The notes below the pieces were generated by a model. That model saw nothing but the letters and a program-made list of their open reading frames with translations, searched no databases and was not told the DNA's origin. A stretch of DNA of 64,000 nt from Nocardioides aurantiacus (GTDB lineage Bacteria > Actinomycetota > Actinomycetes > Propionibacteriales > Nocardioidaceae), in assembly GCF_003752505.1 (NCBI RefSeq), contig NZ_RKHO01000001.1:434001-498000 (forward strand). The letters are read 5' to 3'. The position numbers and the translations under genes were made by a program. This document shows, piece by piece, positions 1 to 10,621 of the stretch (position 1 is its first letter; each line of letters begins with the position of its first letter).

Positions 1-458
<458 letters not shown>

Positions 459-460
459 GG

Positions 461-514
461 GACGGGGGTCGGCGCGCCCGCGAGGTCGCGCCGCCCCCGC
501 CTCCGACCCCCGTC
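461..514 (+). other. Intercistronic hairpin between rpoB and rpoC
   Basis: Bases 461-472 and 503-514 are perfect 12-base reverse complements (GACGGGGGTCGG and CCGACCCCCGTC). A smaller GC-rich stem can form inside (GGCGCG/CGCGCC). There is no U-run after it, so it is more likely an attenuating or RNA-processing structure than a full terminator. The rpoC ribosome-binding region (GAGGGAAAG) lies at 539-547. Confidence 0.7.
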
Positions 515-555
515 ACGATCCAAATAGTTCTTCCTAACGAGGGAAAGCAGCCACT

Positions 556-4440
<3,885 letters not shown>

Positions 4441-4461
4441 CGCGAAGCCAGAGCAGCTCCA

Positions 4462-4498
4462 CCGAACGGCCCCCGGCACACCGCCGGGGGCCGTTCGG
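4462..4498 (+). terminator. Terminator of the rpoBC operon
   Basis: Perfect 16-bp stem (4462-4477 with 4483-4498) around a 5-base loop ACACC, starting 22 bases after the rpoC stop. There is no U-tract, as is usual in high-GC actinobacteria. Confidence 0.9.
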
Positions 4499-4527
4499 CC
4501 TCCCCGGGGCAGGTCGGCGAGCGGCCC

Positions 4528-4533
4528 TAGGGT
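4528..4533 (+). promoter_or_regulatory. -10 element TAGGGT, leaderless start
   Basis: TAGGGT followed by 6 bases and then the GTG at 4540. Transcription would begin at or next to the start codon. There is no Shine-Dalgarno sequence. Confidence 0.6.
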
Positions 4534-4539
4534 GGACCG

Positions 4540-5187
4540 GTGCCGACGCCGGAGGAGATCACCCGCCACGAGGACGACGTGCCCACCGGGGCGCCGAGCG
4601 CCTGGGTGGGCGACGCCCGGCCGGAGACCGGCGTCGAGGTGGTCGAGCCCGACCCCGCGTGGCCGGCGGCGTACGCCGAGGTGGCGGCGCTGGTCCGCGA
4701 CGCCCTGGGCGACCGGGTGCTCGTGCTGCAGCACGTCGGCTCCACCGCGGTCCCCGGGCTCGTGGCCAAGCCGGTCCTCGACGTGGACCTGGTCGTGGGC
4801 GACGTGGACGACGAGGCGGCCTGGCTGCCCCCGCTGGAGGCCGCGGGCTTCGTGCTGCGCGTCCGCGAGCCGTGGTGGCAGGGGCACCGGGGACTCCGCC
4901 TGACCAGTCCTGTCGTGTCCAACCTGCACGTCTTCGGGCCCGGTGCGGCCGAGCCGGTGCGGCACCGCATCTTCCGCGACTGGCTGACCGAGCACCCCGA
5001 GGACCGCGAGAGGTACGCCGAGGCCAAGCGGGTGGCCGCCCGGCAGACCGAGGCCGCGGGGGAGCACGTCATGGACTACAACGCCCGCAAGCAGGCGGTG
5101 GTGCGCGAGATCTACGACCGGGCCTTCGTCGCGCTCGGGCTGCTGCCGGGCCCTGGCACGGCGCCGACCACCCCCTTGCGAGAATGA
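4540..5187 (+). CDS. GrpB family (UPF0157) protein
   Basis: Protein of 215 aa with the GrpB/UPF0157 nucleotidyltransferase-like core. It has VLQHVGSTAVPGLVAKPVLD (a GS motif followed by the paired acidic residues DVDLVV) and the C-terminal FRDWLTEHPEDRERYAEAK plus Y-N-x-x-K near residue 185. The family adopts a nucleotidyltransferase fold; its physiological substrate is generally unknown. About 35 residues precede the core. The GTG at 4540 is favoured because a TAGGGT -10 sits 6 bases upstream. The gene stands alone between the rpoC terminator and the next leaderless gene. Confidence 0.85.
   Translation: MPTPEEITRHEDDVPTGAPSAWVGDARPETGVEVVEPDPAWPAAYAEVAALVRDALGDRVLVLQHVGSTAVPGLVAKPVLDVDLVVGDVDDEAAWLPPLEAAGFVLRVREPWWQGHRGLRLTSPVVSNLHVFGPGAAEPVRHRIFRDWLTEHPEDRERYAEAKRVAARQTEAAGEHVMDYNARKQAVVREIYDRAFVALGLLPGPGTAPTTPLRE
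5180..5185 (+). promoter_or_regulatory. -10-like GAGAAT, leaderless start
   Basis: GAGAAT followed by 6 bases and GTG 5192; it overlaps the end of the previous gene. The same hexamer recurs before 10622 and 61329. Confidence 0.5.
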
Positions 5188-5191
5188 GCAG

Positions 5192-6454
5192 GTGAGCATC
5201 GCCCCCGTCCCCGCCGAGACCGACGTCCTCGTGGTGGGGGCCGGACCCGCAGGGTCAGCGGCCGCTGCCTGGGCCGCCCGGGCCGGGCTCGACGTCGTCC
5301 TCGTCGACGCGGCCGTCTTCCCCCGGGACAAGACCTGCGGCGACGGCCTGACGCCGCGTGCGATCGGTGAGCTGGAGCGGCTCGGGCTCGGTGAGTGGGT
5401 GCGCTCGCACACCGTCAACCACGGCCTGCGCGCCCACGGCTTCGGCCAGACGCTGCTGCTGCCGTGGCCGGGCGGCTCGCTGCCGGCGTACGGCTCGGCC
5501 GTGGCGCGCACCGAGCTCGACGACCACCTGCGGACCACCGCGATCAAGGCCGGCGCGCACGGGGTCGACGGCCTCCGGGCCGTCGACGTCCGGCGTGAGG
5601 GGGGCCGGGTCACCGGGGTCGTGCTCGAGCGCGCCCGCGGCACCGAGGGGGCGGGGGAGCGGGTCGAGATCAGCTGCCGCCGCCTCGTGGTCGCCGACGG
5701 CGTGCGGTCGCCGCTGGGCAAGCTGCTCGGCCGCGAGTGGCACCGCGACACCGTCTACGGCGTCGCCGCGAGGTCCTACGTCGACTCGACCGCGTCCGAC
5801 GACCCGTGGATCTCCAGCCACCTCGAGCTGCGGGGCGTCGACGGCGAGATCCTCTCCGGCTACGGCTGGATCTTCCCGCTGGGCGACGGCCAGATCAACG
5901 TCGGGGTCGGCACCCTGGCGACCTCCAAGCGCCCGGCCGACGTGGCGCTGCGGCCGCTGATGCAGTTCTACGCCGACGAGCGGCGCGAGGAGTTCGGCAT
6001 CACCGGCGAGCTGCGCGCCCCCACCTCGGCGCTGCTGCCGATGGGCGGCGCGGTCTCACGCGTCGCGGGTCCCAACTGGGCCCTGGTCGGCGACGCCGCC
6101 GGCTGCGTCAACCCGCTCAACGGCGAGGGCATCGACTACGGCCTCGAGGGCGGTCGGCTGGTCGTCGACCTGCTCCTCGAGGGCGCCGACCTGGAGCAGG
6201 CGTGGCCCGACCTGCTGCGCGAGCACTACGGCGAGTCGTTCTCCATCGCCCGCCGGTTGGCCGGGCTGGTGACCGTGCCGCGGATCCTGCCGACCCTCGG
6301 CCCGGCCGGGATGCGCTCGGACTGGCTGATGACGCTCGCGCTGCGGTGGATGGGCAACCTGGTCACCGACGAGGACCGCGACCGCGCCGCCCGGGTGTGG
6401 CGCTGGGCGGGGCGCCGCTCGGTGGCGCTCGACCACCGGCCGCCGTTCAGCTGA
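5192..6454 (+). CDS. Geranylgeranyl reductase family FAD-dependent oxidoreductase (possible menaquinone reductase)
   Basis: Protein of 420 aa. The N-terminal Rossmann motif VVGAGPAGSAAAAWAARAG binds FAD. It is followed by the family signature DKTCGDGLTPRA and, near residue 300, by WALVGDAAGCVNPLNGEGI, the second FAD-contact motif. The family saturates isoprenoid chains. Actinobacterial relatives include MenJ (Rv0561c), which reduces one isoprene unit of menaquinone-9, and archaeal lipid reductases. A menaquinone role is inferred, since no men genes lie nearby. GTG 5192 begins just after a GAGAAT -10. The next gene starts 11 bases after the stop and is probably cotranscribed. Confidence 0.85.
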   Translation: MSIAPVPAETDVLVVGAGPAGSAAAAWAARAGLDVVLVDAAVFPRDKTCGDGLTPRAIGELERLGLGEWVRSHTVNHGLRAHGFGQTLLLPWPGGSLPAYGSAVARTELDDHLRTTAIKAGAHGVDGLRAVDVRREGGRVTGVVLERARGTEGAGERVEISCRRLVVADGVRSPLGKLLGREWHRDTVYGVAARSYVDSTASDDPWISSHLELRGVDGEILSGYGWIFPLGDGQINVGVGTLATSKRPADVALRPLMQFYADERREEFGITGELRAPTSALLPMGGAVSRVAGPNWALVGDAAGCVNPLNGEGIDYGLEGGRLVVDLLLEGADLEQAWPDLLREHYGESFSIARRLAGLVTVPRILPTLGPAGMRSDWLMTLALRWMGNLVTDEDRDRAARVWRWAGRRSVALDHRPPFS

Positions 6455-6465
6455 GGGTCGCGGAC

Positions 6466-7290
6466 GTGGCCGACGCGGCGTACCGCTTCGTCAACGCGGT
6501 GGGTCGTGCCGCCCTGCGGGGGCTGCGCGTCGACGTGCGGTGGACGGGGGCCGAGCACCTCCCGCACACCGGCCCGGCGCTGCTGGCGGCCACCCACGTC
6601 GCCTTCCCGGACTTCTTGTTCGTGGAGCGGGCGGCGGTGACGCGCGGGCGGCTGGTGCGGTTCCTGACCCGCCACGACGTGTGGGACGTGCCCGGCGCCG
6701 GCTGGTGGATGGACCGGATGGGGCACGTGCCGGTGGACCGGCACGTGCCCGCGCACGCCTACGTGCGAGCCCGGGCGCTGCTGCGGAGCGGCGAGGCGGT
6801 GTGCGGGTTCCCCGAGGCGGGGATCTCCCACTCCTACACGGTCCGTCCGCTGATGCGCGGCCTGGTGGCGCTGGCCCGCGAGACCGGTGTGCCGGTCGTG
6901 CCGGTGGGGGTGTGGGGGACCCAGCGGTTCCTCTCCGTCGGCGACCCCGCACCGCCCCCGGACTGGTCGCGCGGCCGCCGCGTCGACCTGGCCTTCGGCG
7001 CCCCGATCGCGGTGGCGCCCGGCGACGACCTCACCGCCCGCACCCACGACCTCGGCCACGCCCTCACGGGTCTGCTCGAGGGCCTGCAGACGCTGCCGCA
7101 CCACCGCCCCGACCCCGGGGTCCCCGCGGTCTGGCACCCGCACCACCTCGGTGGTGACGCGCCCACCCGGCAGCGGGCGGTGCACCTCGACGAGGTGCCC
7201 TTCGCCGCGGTCAGACCGAGCTGGGGTCCCGATCTCGACGCCTACGACGTGCCCGCTGCCACGACCCCACCGGGTCCACCAGCACGTTGA
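6466..7290 (+). CDS. PlsC-like 1-acyl-sn-glycerol-3-phosphate acyltransferase
   Basis: Protein of 274 aa. Acyltransferase motif I is present as H-x4-D in ATHVAFPDF, with the substrate-binding motif FPEAGIS about 75 residues later and a V-P-V-x-V-G element (VPVVPVGVWG). Such enzymes acylate lysophosphatidic acid or related polar lipids at the membrane. GTG 6466 is the first start codon in frame after the upstream stop. An early hydrophobic anchor is weak. The last 80 bases overlap the convergent gene on the other strand. It follows the FAD reductase closely, so the pair may act on membrane lipid or quinone. Confidence 0.8.
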   Translation: MADAAYRFVNAVGRAALRGLRVDVRWTGAEHLPHTGPALLAATHVAFPDFLFVERAAVTRGRLVRFLTRHDVWDVPGAGWWMDRMGHVPVDRHVPAHAYVRARALLRSGEAVCGFPEAGISHSYTVRPLMRGLVALARETGVPVVPVGVWGTQRFLSVGDPAPPPDWSRGRRVDLAFGAPIAVAPGDDLTARTHDLGHALTGLLEGLQTLPHHRPDPGVPAVWHPHHLGGDAPTRQRAVHLDEVPFAAVRPSWGPDLDAYDVPAATTPPGPPAR

Positions 7291-8311
7291 GCCGGCTCGA
7301 GACCGGCCGCCACGCGAGCAGCACCGCGAGGCCGACGGCGACGACGGTGGTGAGCAGCAGCGACAGCGGCCAGTGGTCGGCGGCCCAGCCCTTGTAGCCC
7401 AGGAACTCCGCGCCCAGCACGACGAAGCCGTGGTAGAGGTACACCACCAGCGTCGCCCCGCCCAGGGCCGAGAACCACGTCCGGGTCCGCGGCACCACGG
7501 CGAAGAAGGCGAAGGCGCCGACGAGGCCGCTGAGCAGCATCGACATCCGGATCACGAGGGCGCGGACGTTGTCGGGGTCGAGCGCGTCGTAGCGGGTGCG
7601 GTAGTAGAACCACTCGGTCTCCAGCAGCCCACCGGCCCAGCGGGCGGCCACCGCCATCAGCAGCAGCACCGCGACGCCGTACCAGCGGGCCCGGCGGGTG
7701 CGCAGCAGGTTCCAGTGGCCCTCGTGCATCTTCAGGCCCAGCACGAAGAAGGGCAGCAGGCCCAGGATGCGGGCGTTGTCGAGCACGTCGGTGGCGAACA
7801 GGCCGGCGGCGAGGCTGATGGCCGTGGCGACGACCACCTTGGCGGGCAGGCGCTGGAAGAGCGGCACCGAGAGCCGCCAGAAGAACAGCGCCGAGAGGTA
7901 CCACATCGGCCAGTGCGGGTTGGCCCAGATGCGCTCGAACTCCACGCCCCCGAACTCGTGCCGGAACCACACCAGCAGACCCTCGAAGATGACGTAGGGC
8001 ACCGCGACCGTGGTGACCAGCGACCAGATCCTGGCCCGGGTCCAGGTGAACGACCTCGACAGGTAGCCGGTGACGACGACGAACGCCGGGATGTGCCAGG
8101 CGTAGAGGAAGTGGTAGACCCAGCCGTCGTAGAACCTCGCCGTGTCGCTGCCGGCGTCGCCGTCGAAGAGCGGGAGCAGCGTCCAGGCGTGGCCCACCAC
8201 GACGAGCACGACGAGCAGCATCTTGGCGTTGTCGAACCAGGGGTCGCGCTGCTTCGTCGCCGCCGGGGGCGGGGTGGGGCGCGTCTGGGTCTGGGCTCCG
8301 GCGTCGTGCAC
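7211..8311 (-). CDS. Acyltransferase 3 family integral membrane protein
   Basis: Protein of 366 aa with about ten hydrophobic segments. The N-terminus has RDPWFDNAKMLLVVLVVVGHAW, the acyltransferase-3 signature with an essential His in TM1, and later WYLSALFFWR. The family (OafA/NodX-like) transfers acyl groups to exported sugars or other surface molecules. The chosen GTG at 8311 has TACCGT 6 bases upstream on the same strand, indicating a leaderless mRNA. The open frame continues upstream, but that part is only the shadow of the Nudix gene. The Arg-rich tail (RARRRRRDRD) is encoded within the 80-base overlap with the convergent acyltransferase. Confidence 0.85.
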   Translation of the reverse strand: MHDAGAQTQTRPTPPPAATKQRDPWFDNAKMLLVVLVVVGHAWTLLPLFDGDAGSDTARFYDGWVYHFLYAWHIPAFVVVTGYLSRSFTWTRARIWSLVTTVAVPYVIFEGLLVWFRHEFGGVEFERIWANPHWPMWYLSALFFWRLSVPLFQRLPAKVVVATAISLAAGLFATDVLDNARILGLLPFFVLGLKMHEGHWNLLRTRRARWYGVAVLLLMAVAARWAGGLLETEWFYYRTRYDALDPDNVRALVIRMSMLLSGLVGAFAFFAVVPRTRTWFSALGGATLVVYLYHGFVVLGAEFLGYKGWAADHWPLSLLLTTVVAVGLAVLLAWRPVSSRLNVLVDPVGSWQRARRRRRDRDPSSV

Positions 8312-8317
8312 GGCCCG

Positions 8318-8323
8318 ACGGTA
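8318..8323 (-). promoter_or_regulatory. -10 element TACCGT (minus strand), leaderless start
   Basis: The reverse complement of 8318-8323 reads TACCGT, 6 bases before the GTG at 8311. Confidence 0.55.
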
Positions 8324-8353
8324 CCGGGTACATGAGGGTCCCATCGCCTTGTC

Positions 8354-8359
8354 TAGACT
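8354..8359 (+). promoter_or_regulatory. -10 element TAGACT, leaderless start
   Basis: TAGACT followed by 6 bases and GTG 8366. It lies about 30 bp from the divergent minus-strand -10 at 8318-8323. Confidence 0.6.
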
Positions 8360-8365
8360 CCGGAC

Positions 8366-9262
8366 GTGTCCGACACCACGGCCCGCGGCCCTGCCCCGGT
8401 GCAGCGCCAGCGCGTCGCGGCGTACGCCGTGGTGGTGCGCGACGGCGACGTCCTGCTGTCCCGGCTGGCCCCCTACCTGGCCCCGACCGAGCGGTGGACG
8501 CTGCCCGGCGGCGGCATCGACTTCGGCGAGCACCCGCGCGACGCGGTGGTGCGCGAGGTCCACGAGGAGACCGGGCTCGACGTGACCGTCGGGGCCGAGG
8601 CGGTCGTCGACTCCGCGCTGCGGGCGCTGAAGGACCCCGGCGAGCCGGCGGCCGAGCTGCACTCGGTCCGCATCGTCTACGAGGGCTGGGTGGCCCCCGA
8701 CGCCCCCGAGCCCCGGGTGGTCGAGGTCGACGGCTCGACCGTCGACGCCCGGTGGCACCCGGTGGCCGACGTCGAGTCGGGCGCGGTGGCGACGGTGCCG
8801 ATGGTGCGCTGGGCGCTGGTCCGGCACCGTGCGGCGCGACGCCAGCGGCTGGCGGCGTACGCCCTGGTGGTGCGCGACGGCGAGGTCCTGCTCACGCGCA
8901 ACTCCGCGCTCGGCCCGCGGCCCGGGTCGTGGACGCTGCCCGGGGGCGGTGTCGAGCACGGCGAGTCGCCGGCCGACGCGGTGGTCCGCGAGGTCGCGGA
9001 GGAGACCGGGCTGGTGGCCGGGGTGGGTCGGCTGCTCGGCCTGCACGACGAGCACTTCACCGGCACCGCGCCCTCGGGACGCGAGGAGGACTTCCACGGG
9101 GTGCACGTGCTCTTCGAGGCCACCGTGACCGGCGGCGACGAGCCCGTGGTGCGGGACCCGGACGGCACCACCGACGCCGCGGCGTGGGTGCCCCTGGACC
9201 GCCTGGTCGACGGGTCGCTCGACGTGCGGCCGCTGGTGCACGAGGCGCTCGGCCTGCGCTGA
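8366..9262 (+). CDS. Tandem two-domain Nudix hydrolase
   Basis: Protein of 298 aa built from two complete Nudix domains. The first Nudix box begins at residue 48 (GGGIDFGEHP, then REVHEETGL) and the second at residue 193 (GGGVEHGESP, then REVAEETGL). Both keep the G-x5-E-x7-REUxEExGU residues needed for metal binding and hydrolysis of nucleoside-diphosphate-linked substrates. Each domain is preceded by a near-identical lead-in, AYAVVVRDGDVLLSR versus AYALVVRDGEVLLTR, which points to internal duplication. Substrate is unknown. GTG 8366 lies 6 bases after TAGACT. Confidence 0.9.
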   Translation: MSDTTARGPAPVQRQRVAAYAVVVRDGDVLLSRLAPYLAPTERWTLPGGGIDFGEHPRDAVVREVHEETGLDVTVGAEAVVDSALRALKDPGEPAAELHSVRIVYEGWVAPDAPEPRVVEVDGSTVDARWHPVADVESGAVATVPMVRWALVRHRAARRQRLAAYALVVRDGEVLLTRNSALGPRPGSWTLPGGGVEHGESPADAVVREVAEETGLVAGVGRLLGLHDEHFTGTAPSGREEDFHGVHVLFEATVTGGDEPVVRDPDGTTDAAAWVPLDRLVDGSLDVRPLVHEALGLR

Positions 9263-9289
9263 GGGCCGCCGGGGGCCGCCTGCGTCGCA

Positions 9290-9295
9290 TAGGTT
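9290..9295 (+). promoter_or_regulatory. -10 element TAGGTT, leaderless start
   Basis: TAGGTT followed by 7 bases and ATG 9303. It argues for the ATG rather than the in-frame TTG at 9294, which lies inside the hexamer. Confidence 0.55.
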
Positions 9296-9302
9296 GGCCG
9301 GC

Positions 9303-10571
9303 ATGAGCGCTGAGTCGATCTTCACCTACGGAGCACCCGGTCTGAAGTTCGGTGAGGGGGCGTCCGACGAGATCGGCCACGACCTGTCGCAGTACGACGT
9401 GAAGCGGGTGCTCGTCATCACCGATGCCGGCGTGGCCGCCACCGGCCACCCGCAGCGCGTCGCCGACCAGATGGCGCAGTACGGCATCGAGGCGTCGGTC
9501 TTCGACGGCGTCCACGTCGAGCCGACCGACGCCAGCCTCGAGCTCGCCATCGCCCACGCGCGCGACACCGGGCCCTGGGACGCCTTCGTCGCCGTCGGGG
9601 GAGGGTCGGCGATCGACACCGCCAAGGCCGTCAACCTCCTCACCACCAACGAGGGCGAGCTGATGGACTACGTCAACGCACCGGTCGGTCGGGCGCGTGC
9701 CCCGAAGCACGCCTTGAAGCCGCTGGTGGCGGTGCCGACGACGACCGGAACCGGAGCGGAGTCCACCACCATCTGCGTGCTCGACGTGCTGGACCAGCAC
9801 GTCAAGACCGGCATCAGCCACCCGCGCCTGCGCCCGACGCTCGCCGTGGTCGACCCCGAGCTGACCCGCACCCAGCCGGCGGGGGTCACCTCGGCGGCAG
9901 GCATGGACATCCTGTGCCACGCACTGGAGAGCTACACCGCCCGCGCCTACACCTCCTACGAGCGCAAGCAGCCCGACCAGCGGGTGCCCTACTGCGGGTC
10001 CAACCCGATGTCGGACCTGTGGTCGGAGAAGGCGATGTCGCTGCTGGCCACGTCGTTCCGCAGGGCGGTGCAGCACGGCGAGGACGACGCGGCCCGCCAC
10101 GACATGGCACTCGCCGCGACCTTCGCCGGCATCGGGTTCGGCAACGCCGGCGTCCACATCCCGCACGCCAACGCCTACCCGATCGCGGGCCGAGTCCGGG
10201 ACTTCCGCCCCGAGGGCTACCCCCAGGAGGAGGCGATGGTGCCGCACGGCATGGCCGTGTCGCTGACCGCGCCGGCTGCGTTCCGGTGGACCTTCGAGGC
10301 GTCGCCCGAGCGCCATCTCCGCGCCGCGGAGCTGCTGGCCCCGGGCCACTCCTACGACCGCGGCCCCGAGGCGCTGCCCTCGGTGCTGGCCGACCTGATG
10401 CGCGACATCACCATCCCCAACGGCCTCGCTGCGGTGGGCTACGGCGAGGGCGACGTCGACGCCCTCGTCGAGGGCACCTTGAAGCAGCAGCGGCTGCTGG
10501 CCACCTCGCCCCGCGAGGTCACCGAGGACGACGCGGCCGACATCCTGCGGGGGTCGCTCGAGAACTGGTGA
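9303..10571 (+). CDS. Iron-dependent alcohol dehydrogenase, hydroxyacid-oxoacid transhydrogenase (HOT/ADHFE1) type
   Basis: Protein of 422 aa from ATG 9303. It has the group III alcohol dehydrogenase fold: an NAD-binding glycine-rich GGGSAIDTAKAVNLL, the PTTTGTGAEST motif, and metal-ligand regions GMDILCHALESY and HIPHANAYPIAG. Length and the insert around SNPMSDLWSEKAM resemble ADHFE1, which oxidises 4-hydroxybutyrate to succinic semialdehyde while reducing 2-oxoglutarate to D-2-hydroxyglutarate. The following gene encodes an FAD/Fe-S 2-hydroxyacid dehydrogenase, which fits re-oxidation of D-2-hydroxyglutarate. The subfamily assignment is by pattern only. Confidence 0.82.
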   Translation: MSAESIFTYGAPGLKFGEGASDEIGHDLSQYDVKRVLVITDAGVAATGHPQRVADQMAQYGIEASVFDGVHVEPTDASLELAIAHARDTGPWDAFVAVGGGSAIDTAKAVNLLTTNEGELMDYVNAPVGRARAPKHALKPLVAVPTTTGTGAESTTICVLDVLDQHVKTGISHPRLRPTLAVVDPELTRTQPAGVTSAAGMDILCHALESYTARAYTSYERKQPDQRVPYCGSNPMSDLWSEKAMSLLATSFRRAVQHGEDDAARHDMALAATFAGIGFGNAGVHIPHANAYPIAGRVRDFRPEGYPQEEAMVPHGMAVSLTAPAAFRWTFEASPERHLRAAELLAPGHSYDRGPEALPSVLADLMRDITIPNGLAAVGYGEGDVDALVEGTLKQQRLLATSPREVTEDDAADILRGSLENW

Positions 10572-10608
10572 GGTCGCGGCCCGAGGGGGTCCGCGTGGCG
10601 GCGGGTGC

Positions 10609-10614
10609 GAGAAT
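10609..10614 (+). promoter_or_regulatory. -10-like GAGAAT, leaderless start
   Basis: GAGAAT followed by 7 bases and GTG 10622, in the 50-base gap after the transhydrogenase gene. Confidence 0.5.
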
Positions 10615-10621
10615 CAGGCAC

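Noticed and set aside
8312-9325. N-terminal extension fusing the acyltransferase-3 protein to a further 338 residues
   Set aside because: The upstream part of that minus-strand frame is antisense to the tandem Nudix gene and lacks domain features; GTG 8311 has a -10 at the right distance.
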